This document shows, piece by piece, positions 7,127 through 16,220 of a stretch of DNA of 64,000 nt. The notes beneath the pieces are model-generated. The model made no database searches and was not told the origin of the DNA. It worked only from the letters and a program-made list of their open reading frames with translations. Within the stretch, counting starts at the first letter, position 1. The number at the start of each line of letters is the position of its first letter. The position numbers were made by a program, and so were the translations under genes. The DNA is from Roseburia hominis (GTDB taxonomy: Bacteria; Bacillota; Clostridia; Lachnospirales; Lachnospiraceae): positions 96,359 to 160,358 of the forward strand of contig NZ_JADYUI010000006.1 of assembly GCF_021531695.1 (NCBI RefSeq), read 5' to 3'.

Positions 7127-8164
7127 GTCGGCAGCAATGCAGGCATCTATAATCTCCTGAATATCACCATTCATAATTTTATCTAATTTATATAAGGTCA
7201 GATTGATGCGGTGATCCGTCACACGCCCCTGCGGGAAGTTATAGGTTCTGATTTTTTCAGAACGATCTCCGGTTCCAATCTGGCTTCTTCTTGCCTCGGC
7301 TTCGGCATCATGTGCTTTCTGGCACTCCATATCATAAAGTTTTGCACGAAGTAAAGCAAATGCCTTTGCCTTATTCTGTAACTGTGACTTTTCCGTCTGA
7401 CTGTAAATGACAATTCCGGTCGGATAATGCGTTAGACGAACGGCAGAATCCGTCGTATTGACACACTGTCCACCATTTCCGGATGCACGCATGACATCGA
7501 TACGAACATCTTTTTCATCAATTTGAACATCTACTTCCTCAGCTTCCGGCATAACGGCAACACTAATCGTAGATGTATGAATACGTCCACCGGACTCTGT
7601 CTCCGGCACACGCTGTACACGATGTACACCGGATTCATACTTCATAACAGAATAAGCCCCCTGACCGGTAATCATAAAGTTGACGCTCTTCATTCCGCCA
7701 ATTCCAATCTCTTCACACTCAAGAGTCTCGACTTTCCAGTGTCTACTCTCTGCATAATGTACATACATACGATAGATTTCTGCTGCAAAAAGTGCTGCTT
7801 CATCTCCACCGGCACCGGCACGGATTTCCACAATAACGTTTTTATCATCATTCGGGTCCTTCGGAAGCAGGAGAATCTTAAGCTTTCCTTCCAATTCCTC
7901 GACCTTTGCCTTGGATTCATTTAATTCCTCCTTGGCAAGTTCACGCATCTCCTCGTCACTTTCCTCTTCTAACATTGCAAGTGATTCTTCTATATTCTGC
8001 TTATTCTGCTTATATTCCTTATAAGTCTCGACAACCGGTGTCAGGTCGCTTTGCTCTTTCATTAGTTTGCGAAAACGATTTGGATCATTTGCAACATCCG
8101 GCTCACTTAATTCACTCATTAATTCTTCATAGCGAACCAACGTATCTTCTAATTTATCAAACAT
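7094..8164 (-). CDS. prfA: Peptide chain release factor 1
   Basis: This 356-residue release factor ends translation at UAA and UAG codons. The catalytic GGQ lies in [16 protein letters not shown], where PrmC methylates the glutamine. The RF1-type PxT anticodon-like motif lies in [14 protein letters not shown]. An N-terminal helical domain and the [16 protein letters not shown]-terminal block complete the family order. The gene for its modifying enzyme prmC ends two bases upstream, the usual Firmicutes pairing. Its last ten codons are duplicated at 6199-6245, but this copy is intact. Confidence 0.97.
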   Translation of the reverse strand: MFDKLEDTLVRYEELMSELSEPDVANDPNRFRKLMKEQSDLTPVVETYKEYKQNKQNIEESLAMLEEESDEEMRELAKEELNESKAKVEELEGKLKILLLPKDPNDDKNVIVEIRAGAGGDEAALFAAEIYRMYVHYAESRHWKVETLECEEIGIGGMKSVNFMITGQGAYSVMKYESGVHRVQRVPETESGGRIHTSTISVAVMPEAEEVDVQIDEKDVRIDVMRASGNGGQCVNTTDSAVRLTHYPTGIVIYSQTEKSQLQNKAKAFALLRAKLYDMECQKAHDAEAEARRSQIGTGDRSEKIRTYNFPQGRVTDHRINLTLYKLDKIMNGDIQEIIDACIAADQAKKLANMNE

Positions 8165-8166
8165 AA

Positions 8167-8994
8167 CTATTTCCTTCCTTTTACTACACGATCCAGCCCT
8201 GCCAGATCCTTTATCACAACAACATCAGAGAAACCTCTTTGCTTCATCAAATCCGAAACAGCCTTTCCCTGATCATACCCGATTTCCAAACATAACTGTC
8301 CATCCGGATTTAAGTAATCCACACTTTTTTCTATAATAATACGGTAAAAATACAACCCATCTTCTTTTCCATCTAACGCTTCTACCGGCTCAAAATCCCT
8401 GACTTCCGGCATCAGTGTCGCAATCTCCGCCGTCGCAATATAGGGTGGATTTGATACAATAACATCAAATTTTCCGGTGATATGATCGAATAAATCACTT
8501 CGTTCCAACTCTACTTCCACATCATTTCTCCTGGCATTTTCTTTTGCCACCAAAAGTGCCTGTTTTGAGATATCGCTGCCATAACAGATAATATCCGGCA
8601 CATTTTTGGCAATGCTTATGATAATGCATCCGGAGCCTGTACATAAGTCTAATACTTTCATTCCGGGTTTAATAGATTTAAGTGCTTCCTCTACTAATGT
8701 TTCTGTATCCTGCCTTGGAATCAGCACATTGGAATTGACTTTAAACTTCAATCCCATAAACTCCTGCTCTCCAATAATATATTGTAAAGGAACATGCTCT
8801 GCGCGCTTTCTTAACGCAATCTGAAACGTACCGAACTGTTCTTCCGTCATCTCCTCGTTTTCATGAAGATAATAATAATTTCGGTCAATATCACAGGCCA
8901 TCTGCAATAAATACCACGCATCGAGCTTCGCATCTGTGATTTCTTCTTTTTCTAATTCTTTTGTACCAGTCTCTAATGCCTCACGATATGTCAT
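8167..8994 (-). CDS. prmC: Release factor glutamine N5-methyltransferase PrmC
   Basis: This 275-residue SAM-dependent enzyme methylates the GGQ glutamine of release factors. It has an N-terminal helical domain, then SAM motif [17 protein letters not shown], and the diagnostic NPPY in [11 protein letters not shown]. The start [10 protein letters not shown] at 8994 has GGAGGAAG upstream and overlaps the preceding gene by 14 bases. The longer open frame to 9063 would overlap by more than 80 bases. The gene lies between DUF1385 and prfA, an order common in clostridia. Confidence 0.95.
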   Translation of the reverse strand: MTYREALETGTKELEKEEITDAKLDAWYLLQMACDIDRNYYYLHENEEMTEEQFGTFQIALRKRAEHVPLQYIIGEQEFMGLKFKVNSNVLIPRQDTETLVEEALKSIKPGMKVLDLCTGSGCIIISIAKNVPDIICYGSDISKQALLVAKENARRNDVEVELERSDLFDHITGKFDVIVSNPPYIATAEIATLMPEVRDFEPVEALDGKEDGLYFYRIIIEKSVDYLNPDGQLCLEIGYDQGKAVSDLMKQRGFSDVVVIKDLAGLDRVVKGRK

Positions 8995-9907
8995 GGATTT
9001 TTTCTTCCTCCTGATATGCCTTCCAGTCAAAAACCGCCTCAACCGAAGCAATTCCCACTTCAATCATCGCATCATCGGGTTCCCTTGTTGTGAGATTCTG
9101 AAGCCACAATCCCGGTTTACTCAAGAAATTTACAATTACATTGTCACTTCTTCCGGCAAGCCTTATAAATTCATACGAAACACCTGCAATAACCGGAATC
9201 AGTGCCAGGCGTAAAAGAAGGCGTAATACTCCTGAATCAACCTTTATAAATGCAAAAAAGATAATACTCACAATCATAACAAACAATAAGAAACTGGTTC
9301 CGCAGCGTTTATGCTGTCTGGAACTTTTCCGTACATTTTCTACCGTAAGTTCCATTCCATGCTCAATACAGTTAATGCACTTATGCTCTGCACCATGATA
9401 CATAAATACGCGCTTAATGTCTTCCATCAGTGAAATGACCACTACATATCCAACAAATATAGCCAGACGAATCACACCTTCTATTACTGCAAGCACTGTC
9501 TTTGATGCAATAAATCTCTGGAAAAGTAAAGAAATGTAATAAGGTAATACCATAAAAATACCAACCGCTAAAATAATAGAGAAAACAACGGTAAGGCCCA
9601 TTCCCTCATTTTCCTTTTTCCCACTATCCTCTGATTCACTTTTCTTCTGATTCTCTTCCTCATCTTCAAAAAAAGAAGCAGAATACATTAAAGAACGCAT
9701 ACCAAGGACAAGCGAATCTATAAAATTAAGTACACCTCGTATAATCGGTGCCTTTTTTAATGTCTCATTTTTTATAATTCCTTTATAATCAAAAGATTCT
9801 ACGGAAATCTCCTGATCGGGCTTTCGGACTGCCACAGCATAACGGTCACCGTTTTTCATCATAACGCCTTCCATTACTGCCTGACCACCAATTCCTGAAT
9901 ATCGCAT
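8981..9907 (-). CDS. DUF1385 membrane protein (YqhQ-like)
   Basis: This protein of about 308 residues begins with the signature YSGIGGQAVMEGVMMKNGDRYAVAVRKP. Several membrane segments follow (VVFSIILAVGIFMVLPYYISLLF, VIRLAIFVGYVVVIS, FLLFVMIVSIIFFAF, LRLALIPVIAGVSYEF) around the conserved MYHGAEHKCINCIEHG block. The biochemical role of the family is not established. In many Firmicutes it sits next to prmC and prfA, as here. The ATG at 9907 follows AGAGG by 7 bases. An ATG seven codons earlier has no such site. Confidence 0.9.
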   Translation of the reverse strand: MRYSGIGGQAVMEGVMMKNGDRYAVAVRKPDQEISVESFDYKGIIKNETLKKAPIIRGVLNFIDSLVLGMRSLMYSASFFEDEEENQKKSESEDSGKKENEGMGLTVVFSIILAVGIFMVLPYYISLLFQRFIASKTVLAVIEGVIRLAIFVGYVVVISLMEDIKRVFMYHGAEHKCINCIEHGMELTVENVRKSSRQHKRCGTSFLLFVMIVSIIFFAFIKVDSGVLRLLLRLALIPVIAGVSYEFIRLAGRSDNVIVNFLSKPGLWLQNLTTREPDDAMIEVGIASVEAVFDWKAYQEEEKIHDIS

Positions 9908-9962
9908 GAATAACCTCTTTCCATCCAACGACTTATTCTAAAAATGTATCTTTTGTTTTCTT

Positions 9963-9995
9963 AAAAAAAGGTTGAGATTTCACAACCTCAACCTT
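9963..9995 (-). terminator. Terminator of rpmE
   Basis: AAGGTTGAG (9968-9976) pairs with CTCAACCTT (9987-9995). The minus strand continues into a run of seven T residues. Confidence 0.88.
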
Positions 9996-10016
9996 ATCGT
10001 CATAACAATCTGTTAC

Positions 10017-10217
10017 TTATTTCATGCCGTATTTCTTATTAAACTGTTCAATACGTCCACGTGCCTGATTTGCTTTCTGCTGTCCTGTATAGAAAGGATG
10101 GCATTTAGAACAAATTTCTACGTGAAGTTCCGGTTTTGTAGAACCTGTAACGAATGTATTTCCACAGTTACATGTAACAGTTGCCTGATAATACTCTGGA
10201 TGTATTCCTTCTCTCAT
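10017..10217 (-). CDS. rpmE: 50S ribosomal protein L31, zinc-binding type
   Basis: This 66-residue protein, [20 protein letters not shown]..., carries the paired cysteines CNCG and [10 protein letters not shown] that bind zinc in type A L31. The start at 10217 has GAGGTG just upstream. The extended frame to 10289 has no support. It lies downstream of rho, a common pairing, and ends before a strong terminator. Confidence 0.96.
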   Translation of the reverse strand: MREGIHPEYYQATVTCNCGNTFVTGSTKPELHVEICSKCHPFYTGQQKANQARGRIEQFNKKYGMK

Positions 10218-10295
10218 GATTTTCACCTCTTCATTTTTCTTTCCGATAAACAGCTTTATTATTGTAGCACACAAAGCCCTAAGATGCAAGCTTTT

Positions 10296-11663
10296 TTATA
10301 GGATTTTCTTTTTCTTTACGGTCTGCACATATTCCTTATTATTTTTCGTGCGGACAAACATATTTAAAATGCTCTCCACCGCTTCATCGGTACGCATTCC
10401 ATTAATTGCCTTACGCATAATATAAACAGCTTCCTGTTCTTCCTTATCTAAGAGTAAATCCTCTCTTCTGGTACCGGACTTTGTAATATCAAGTGCAGGG
10501 AATACTCTTTTTTCCGAAAGCTTTCTGTCTAACACAAGCTCCATATTACCGGTTCCTTTGAATTCTTCGTATACCACATCATCCATCTTGCTTCCGGTAT
10601 CTACCAGTGCTGTTGCAAGCACGGTAAGACTTCCGCCTTCCCGCATATTTCTGGCTGCACCAAAGAAACGTTTTGGCATATGAAGTGCCGCCGGGTCAAG
10701 ACCACCAGATAAAGTACGACCACTTGGCGGAACTGTAAGATTATATGCTCTTGCAAGTCTTGTGATGCTGTCAAGTAAAATCACCACATCCTTTTTATGC
10801 TCTACCAGACGCTTTGCACGCTCGATTACCATTTCTGATACACGCTTATGATGCTCCGGCAATTCATCAAAGGTCGAATAAATAACTTCCACATTCTTTC
10901 CCTCGATTGCCTCTTTGATGTCTGTAACTTCCTCCGGTCTCTCATCAATCAGAAGGATGATCACATGCATCTCAGGATTGTTCTTCACGATTGATTTTGC
11001 TATCTGCTTTAACAGAGTGGTTTTACCGGCTTTTGGCGGAGACACGATCATTCCTCTCTGTCCTTTTCCAATTGGAGAAACCAGATCCACAATACGCATT
11101 GCGACACTTCCTCCCGGTGTCTCTAAACGCAGCCGCTCATTTGGAAAAATTGGTGTTAAATCCTCAAAATTCTTTCTTTTCATTGCTTCCGACGGATGAC
11201 AGCCATTGATGGATGTAATGTAAAGCAATGCACTGAATTTCTCTGACTGTGATTTTATTCTTGTATTTCCGGAAATAATATCACCCGTTTTTAAATTGAA
11301 TTTACGAATCTGCGAAGGAGAAACATAAACATCATTTTCTCCCGGAAGATAATTTTCACAACGAATAAATCCGTACCCGTCCGGCATAACCTCTAAAATT
11401 CCATGCGCACGAATACCACTGTCTAATTCTTTTGCATCATCTCTTGCAGTTTCTTCTTTCTTTGCCGGCGCCTGTTTTTCCTCTTTTGGCTTTACCGGTT
11501 CCTGCTTTTCTTCTTTGGGCTTTGACGCCTCCTGTTTTTCATCTTCTGCCACCATAACATCAATTAATTCTGCCTTTTTTAATCCGGACAGATTTTTCAG
11601 TCCTCTTGACTTTGCAAGATCACGTAAAACAGCGGCAGACAGGCTTTCATACTTTTCTCTCAT
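10296..11663 (-). CDS. rho: Transcription termination factor Rho
   Basis: This 455-residue hexameric RNA helicase has an N-terminal helical domain (1-40), then a Lys/Glu/Pro-rich insert with three PKEEKQ-like repeats (49-70), then a cold-shock-like RNA-binding domain with [14 protein letters not shown] (88-101). The RecA-like motor carries Walker [10 protein letters not shown] (209-217) and the Q/R-loop region [20 protein letters not shown]. The charged insert is a lineage feature seen in many Clostridia and Actinobacteria. It is followed by rpmE 78 bases downstream. Confidence 0.97.
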   Translation of the reverse strand: MREKYESLSAAVLRDLAKSRGLKNLSGLKKAELIDVMVAEDEKQEASKPKEEKQEPVKPKEEKQAPAKKEETARDDAKELDSGIRAHGILEVMPDGYGFIRCENYLPGENDVYVSPSQIRKFNLKTGDIISGNTRIKSQSEKFSALLYITSINGCHPSEAMKRKNFEDLTPIFPNERLRLETPGGSVAMRIVDLVSPIGKGQRGMIVSPPKAGKTTLLKQIAKSIVKNNPEMHVIILLIDERPEEVTDIKEAIEGKNVEVIYSTFDELPEHHKRVSEMVIERAKRLVEHKKDVVILLDSITRLARAYNLTVPPSGRTLSGGLDPAALHMPKRFFGAARNMREGGSLTVLATALVDTGSKMDDVVYEEFKGTGNMELVLDRKLSEKRVFPALDITKSGTRREDLLLDKEEQEAVYIMRKAINGMRTDEAVESILNMFVRTKNNKEYVQTVKKKKIL

Positions 11664-11786
11664 ATATATTTTATATCTCCTTACCTATTATCTTTTCATA
11701 TGTGGGAATCAAAAATAAGAATTTCAATCAGACTCGATTATTGCTATTATACCTCTTTCTTTCCAAAATAGAAAGTCTTATTTTTC

Positions 11787-11815
11787 TTGATTTGTGATTT
11801 TTATAATGTTATGAT
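11787..11815 (+). promoter_or_regulatory. Promoter of the malic enzyme operon
   Basis: TTGATT (11787-11792), a 17-base spacer and TATGAT (11810-11815). The leader carries an 11-base direct repeat GAGTCTTACAT (11831-11841 and 11847-11857), whose second copy contains the GGAG ribosome site. Confidence 0.6.
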
Positions 11816-11857
11816 TATTTCGTTATAAATGAGTCTTACATAAAAGGAGTCTTACAT

Positions 11858-13009
11858 ATGGATAATAAGGAAAAAGCATTACAGCTTCATGAAAAATGGA
11901 ACGGAAAATTAGAAACAGTGTCAAAAACTCCGGTAAAAACCAGAGAAGATTTAGCACTTTGCTATACACCGGGTGTCGCAGAACCGTGTAAGGTGATTGC
12001 AAAAGACCCTTCTGCCGCTTACACCTATACTATGAAAGCCAACACCGTTGCTGTCATATCAGACGGAAGTGCCGTTCTCGGTCTTGGAAATATCGGACCA
12101 TACGCAGCCATGCCTGTTATGGAGGGAAAATGCGTTTTATTCAAAGAATTCGGCAACGTAAATGCTGTTCCAATCTGCTTAGATACACAGGACACAGAAG
12201 AAATTATTAAAACCGTAAAAAATATTGCTCCTGCTTTCGGTGGGATTAACTTAGAGGATATTTCTGCCCCACGTTGTTTCGAAATCGAAACCCGTCTAAA
12301 TGAAATGCTTGATATTCCGGTATTTCATGATGACCAGCATGGTACCGCCATCGTCGTTCTTGCAGGTATCATCAATGGGCTTCGTGTCACCGGAAAGAAA
12401 AAAGAAGACTGCAGGGTCGTAGTAAATGGTGCCGGATCTGCCGGAATTGCCATCACAAAACTTTTACTCACTTATGGATTTAAGTATGTGACCATGTGTG
12501 ATCGTCTCGGTATCATTGGCCCGGATTATCCAGATCTTAACTGGATGCAAAAGGAAATGACCAAGGTTACGAACTTAGACCGTGCTACCGGAACTTTGGC
12601 TGATGCCTTAAAAGGCGCTGATATTTTTGTTGGTGTTTCCGCTCCTAATATCGTAAGTTCCGAAATGGTTGCTTCCATGAACAAAGACTCCATTCTTTTT
12701 GCCATGGCAAACCCGGTTCCTGAAATCATGCCGGACGTTGCAAGAGCCGCAGGTGCCCGCGTTGTCGGAACTGGTCGCAGTGACTTCCCTAATCAGGTCA
12801 ACAATGTAGTTGCATTTCCTGGTATTTTTAAGGGGGCTTTGGAAGGACATGCAACAAAGATTACCGAAGAAATGAAGCTCGCTGCTGCTGAAGCCATCGC
12901 CGGTCTTGTTTCCGATGAAGAATTAAATGACGAGTTCATTATGCCGGAGGCATTCGATCCTCGTGTTGCTGATGTCGTAAGTCAGGCGGTAAAATCACAT
13001 ATTCACTAG
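11858..13009 (+). CDS. NAD(P)-dependent malic enzyme
   Basis: This 383-residue enzyme would decarboxylate malate to pyruvate oxidatively. Conserved malic-enzyme blocks are present: CYTPGVAEPC near residue 35, INLEDISAPRCFEIE, the metal-binding HDDQHGTAIV, and the nucleotide-binding VVNGAGSAGIAI. The size is that of the short bacterial malic enzymes without a phosphotransacetylase domain. The AGGAG is 8 bases from the ATG. It heads a plus-strand group with a radical SAM gene 11 bases behind and a DUF4364 gene after that. No metabolic link among the three is evident. Confidence 0.94.
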   Translation: MDNKEKALQLHEKWNGKLETVSKTPVKTREDLALCYTPGVAEPCKVIAKDPSAAYTYTMKANTVAVISDGSAVLGLGNIGPYAAMPVMEGKCVLFKEFGNVNAVPICLDTQDTEEIIKTVKNIAPAFGGINLEDISAPRCFEIETRLNEMLDIPVFHDDQHGTAIVVLAGIINGLRVTGKKKEDCRVVVNGAGSAGIAITKLLLTYGFKYVTMCDRLGIIGPDYPDLNWMQKEMTKVTNLDRATGTLADALKGADIFVGVSAPNIVSSEMVASMNKDSILFAMANPVPEIMPDVARAAGARVVGTGRSDFPNQVNNVVAFPGIFKGALEGHATKITEEMKLAAAEAIAGLVSDEELNDEFIMPEAFDPRVADVVSQAVKSHIH

Positions 13010-13020
13010 GATAAACCTTT

Positions 13021-14010
13021 ATGTTTTTTGAATATTCAGATAATAGAGAGAAGATTCCCGATATCGTTTCCCATACAAAATTACCGGATTTCTGGAATGG
13101 GAAACGGTATTATTCTTTGGACGCATACTTAAAACACACTTATGGTGAAAAGATGTACAAACTTTCCCTAAATGGCGGTATGACCTGTCCGAATCGTGAC
13201 GGAACACTCGGGAAACGCGGTTGTATTTTTTGCAGTGCCGGCGGGAGCGGTGATTTCGCTGCTCCTGCTTCTCTTAGTATTTCAGATCAAATTGAGACAG
13301 CAAAGCGAAACATCAGTTCCAAGGTTTCCTGTAATAAATATATTGCTTATTTTCAGGCATTTACCAATACTTATGCACCGGTTTCTTACCTTAGGAAAAT
13401 TTTTATGGAAGCAATCACTAATCCGGATATTGCGATTTTATCTATTGCCACCCGACCGGACTGTCTGGATTCAGATGTAATTTCCTTACTTTCTGAATTA
13501 AATGAAATAAAACCTGTCTGGATAGAACTTGGTCTTCAGACCATTCATCCAAAGACATCAAATTTTATTCGAAGCGGATTTTCTCTGTCAGACTTTGAAT
13601 CTTCTGTCTTTGCACTGCATAATTCAGGTATTAAGGTAATTGCCCATGTAATCCTTGGTTTGCCGAATGAAACCCCTGATATGATGCTTGACTCAGTATC
13701 TTATCTCGGAAAACTTTCCATTTTTGGTATAAAGCTCCAGCTTTTGCATATTTTAAAAGGGACAGACCTCTGTACATATTACGAGAAGCATCCCTTTCCT
13801 GTCTTCACCCTTACGGAATACTGCGATATCATTGCTGCCTGCTTAGAATTATTACCACCACAAATGGTCATTCACCGCATCACCGGAGACGGACCTAAAA
13901 ATTTACTTGTTGCACCGCTTTGGAGTGGAAACAAAAAACAGGTATTAAATCAGATTCAAAAAAATTTGAAAGAGAAAAACACCTGGCAAGGTCGATTATT
14001 CAATAATTAA
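13021..14010 (+). CDS. Radical SAM protein, TIGR01212/YtqA family
   Basis: This 329-residue protein carries an Elp3-like radical SAM core. The iron-sulfur cysteines lie in MTCPNRDGTLGKRGCIFC, a C-x11-C-x2-C spacing typical of this group rather than the classic CxxxCxxC. Further family blocks are YFQAFTNTYAP, ARPDCL-like TRPDCLD, WIELGLQT and HVILGLP. The family's substrate is unknown, and an RNA modification has been suggested for relatives. It is probably co-transcribed with the malic enzyme gene. A weak AGGA precedes the ATG. Confidence 0.9.
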   Translation: MFFEYSDNREKIPDIVSHTKLPDFWNGKRYYSLDAYLKHTYGEKMYKLSLNGGMTCPNRDGTLGKRGCIFCSAGGSGDFAAPASLSISDQIETAKRNISSKVSCNKYIAYFQAFTNTYAPVSYLRKIFMEAITNPDIAILSIATRPDCLDSDVISLLSELNEIKPVWIELGLQTIHPKTSNFIRSGFSLSDFESSVFALHNSGIKVIAHVILGLPNETPDMMLDSVSYLGKLSIFGIKLQLLHILKGTDLCTYYEKHPFPVFTLTEYCDIIAACLELLPPQMVIHRITGDGPKNLLVAPLWSGNKKQVLNQIQKNLKEKNTWQGRLFNN

Positions 14011-14025
14011 AAAGGAGTTGTTACA

Positions 14026-14541
14026 ATGGCTGAACCTTTCACCTTATATAAATTAATCGTTTTATATATGTTGGATAAAGTAGATTTTCCTTTAAGTAAC
14101 ACACAGATTTCCGATTTCTTTTTGGAAAAAGAGTACACAAATTATTTTACATTACAGCAGGTCATGCATGACCTGATAGATACAAATTTAATCCGCACAG
14201 AGTCCACACACAGTAATACCCAGTATTCTATTACTCCTGCCGGAACGGAAACCTTAGCGTTTTTTCATGACAAGATTTCTCCTGCCATTCAAAATGACGT
14301 CTTACATTATTTTGATGAAAACAAAATGGAATTAAAAAACGAAAACTCTGTTCTTTCTGATTTTTATAAGACAACCAACAACGAATATGCCGTACGCTGT
14401 CAGTTAAAAGAAAAAGGAATCTCCCGCATCGATCTGACTCTTACCGTTCACACAAAAGAGCAGGCAGAAGCCATCTGCAACAACTGGAAAGATCAAACTG
14501 CAGAAGTCTATGCCTACCTTATGGAACTTCTTTTAAAATAA
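14026..14541 (+). CDS. DUF4364 family protein
   Basis: This 171-residue protein begins MAEPFTLYKLIVLYMLDKVDFPLSNTQI. The first 90 residues look like a winged helix (FPLSNTQISDFFLEKEYTNYFTLQQVMHDLIDTNLI, then a SITPAGTETL wing). The C-terminal half is an alpha/beta domain. The family is restricted to Firmicutes and has no assigned function; a DNA-binding role is inference from the fold. GGAG precedes the start and the gene is 15 bases behind the radical SAM gene. It ends convergently with the flavin reductase gene. Confidence 0.87.
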   Translation: MAEPFTLYKLIVLYMLDKVDFPLSNTQISDFFLEKEYTNYFTLQQVMHDLIDTNLIRTESTHSNTQYSITPAGTETLAFFHDKISPAIQNDVLHYFDENKMELKNENSVLSDFYKTTNNEYAVRCQLKEKGISRIDLTLTVHTKEQAEAICNNWKDQTAEVYAYLMELLLK

Positions 14542-14549
14542 CAAACGTA

Positions 14550-15140
14550 TTATTTTTTTCGTTTCTTTTTTCCTGTTTTTTTCTTTTCTATGCTGTAGCC
14601 AAATTTTCCAAGTTTCTCGCCAAGCAGAAAATATTCACCGTGGGAATAGGTAATAAGGTCTGCAGCATTTAAATCAAACTTTCCATTCTCTTTCATATAT
14701 GCTTCATCCACATGAACTGCCAGTACATCCGCCAAAAACATATGGTGAGAACCCAGTTCCTTACACTCTCTCACCTGACACTCAATATTTACCGGGCTTT
14801 CTTTAATGAGTGGCACCTTTACCTTTTCTGCCTGTTCTTTCGTCAAATGCATTTCTTTAAACTTATCTACCTCCCTGCCTGATTTTACTCCGCAGTAGTC
14901 CGTTGCAAATGCAAGTTTTTTATTTGTTAAATTTATCACAAATTCACCGGTCTCTTTTATCATATGGTAAGAATAACGCTCCGGTCGAACAGAAATCGAC
15001 ACCATCGGTGGATTTGTACATACGGTTCCTGCCCATGCAACTGTGATGATATTGTCGTTTCCTTCCCGATCCGAAACACTTACCATGACCGCCGGCAGGG
15101 GATAAAGCATATTCCCCGGTTTCCATGTTTGTTTTCCCAT
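14550..15140 (-). CDS. Flavin reductase-like, FMN-binding split-barrel protein
   Basis: This 196-residue cytoplasmic protein has the flavin reductase fold: GNMLYPLPAVMVSVSDREGNDNIITVAWAGTVCTNPPMVSISVRPERYS near the N-terminus, then FVINLTNKKLAFATDYCGVKSGREVDKF. Clostridial members of this group bind FMN, and many have no defined partner. The C-terminus is a lysine-rich tail (EKKKTGKKKRKK). The gene lies 20 bases behind an EamA transporter gene and is probably co-transcribed with it. The substrate is unknown. Confidence 0.87.
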   Translation of the reverse strand: MGKQTWKPGNMLYPLPAVMVSVSDREGNDNIITVAWAGTVCTNPPMVSISVRPERYSYHMIKETGEFVINLTNKKLAFATDYCGVKSGREVDKFKEMHLTKEQAEKVKVPLIKESPVNIECQVRECKELGSHHMFLADVLAVHVDEAYMKENGKFDLNAADLITYSHGEYFLLGEKLGKFGYSIEKKKTGKKKRKK

Positions 15141-15160
15141 AAAATCTCCTTTTCAATAAG

Positions 15161-16099
15161 CTAATCCACGCAGCTTTTGTTCCGCTTTCTTTCTTTTCGG
15201 GTTCTAAGTGGAACCTGAGCTAAAATAATTGCCAAAAACATAACAATACAACCCCATATTTCCCGTTTTGACAACCTCTGGTTCAAAATAAGCCAGCCTG
15301 ATATTGCTGATACGACAGACTCCAAGCTCATGATTAAAGATGCAATCACAGGATTTAAATCCTTTTGTCCTACCACCTGTAAGGTATATGCAAGTCCACT
15401 GGATATCACTCCGGCATACAGAATCGGCCGATAAGCTGCCATGATCTCTGCCATGCTCGGCTGTTCCGTAAGAATCATCCCAATTAATGCTAAAAATCCA
15501 CACACAAAAAACTGGATACAGGAAAGCTTGACGCTGTCTACCAATGGTGAAAAATGATCGACGCACAAAATATGTAACGCAAATGTAAAGGCACATAACA
15601 ATAGCACCACATCATAACCATTGAAAAAGAATTGATTTTCTTTCATGCATAAAAGATACAATCCAATCAGTGCAACTACCACACTCACCCACAATTGTAC
15701 TCCCGCCTTTCTCTTGAAAAAAATTCCCAAAAGCGGAACCAATACGATATAGAGTGCCGTAATAAAGGCTGCTTTTCCAACACTGGTGCCTGTCACTCCA
15801 AACTGTTGAAACGTAGATGCAACCATGAGTAAAATTCCACAGCAGATGCCCCCTGACATAAGCTGCGTTTTTCCCTCTTTGGTACGATTTTCTATTACAA
15901 TCTCTTTCTTCTTTTTCTTTTTTTGCTCTAAAAAAACAATCACAGGCAATAAGACAACTCCACCAATGGTAAAACGAATCCCATTAAACGTAAAGGGCTT
16001 AATATAGTCCATCGCAACACTTTGCGCGACAAAAGATGTTCCCCAAATGATTGCTGTCAAAAATAGCAATAATGAATTACGGATCTGATGCGGTTTCAT
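15161..16099 (-). CDS. EamA/DMT-family transporter
   Basis: This 312-residue protein has about ten hydrophobic helices in two EamA halves. The first opens with LLFLTAIIWGTSFVAQSVAMDYI. The second contains GLAYTLQVVGQKDLNPVIASLIMSLESVVSAISGWLILNQRLS, the typical family ending. A lysine-rich cytoplasmic loop (EQKKKKKKEIVIENRTKEGK) separates early helices. Members export or import metabolites such as amino acids or nucleotides; the substrate cannot be inferred. It is upstream of, and close to, the flavin reductase gene. Confidence 0.9.
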   Translation of the reverse strand: MKPHQIRNSLLLFLTAIIWGTSFVAQSVAMDYIKPFTFNGIRFTIGGVVLLPVIVFLEQKKKKKKEIVIENRTKEGKTQLMSGGICCGILLMVASTFQQFGVTGTSVGKAAFITALYIVLVPLLGIFFKRKAGVQLWVSVVVALIGLYLLCMKENQFFFNGYDVVLLLCAFTFALHILCVDHFSPLVDSVKLSCIQFFVCGFLALIGMILTEQPSMAEIMAAYRPILYAGVISSGLAYTLQVVGQKDLNPVIASLIMSLESVVSAISGWLILNQRLSKREIWGCIVMFLAIILAQVPLRTRKERKRNKSCVD

Positions 16100-16182
16100 A
16101 AATTCTCTCCTTCTAATACAAACTATGCGCCTTATCTCACGAAGTACTTTTTATTGTATCGAAAATTTCCTCACTACTCGTG

Positions 16183-16213
16183 AAAAAAAAAGAGTGCCCT
16201 TCAGGCACTCTTT
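16183..16213 (-). terminator. Terminator of the pyrophosphatase gene
   Basis: AAAGAGTGCC (16189-16198) pairs with GGCACTCTTT (16204-16213). A long T tract follows on the minus strand. Confidence 0.9.
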
Positions 16214-16220
16214 GGATTTT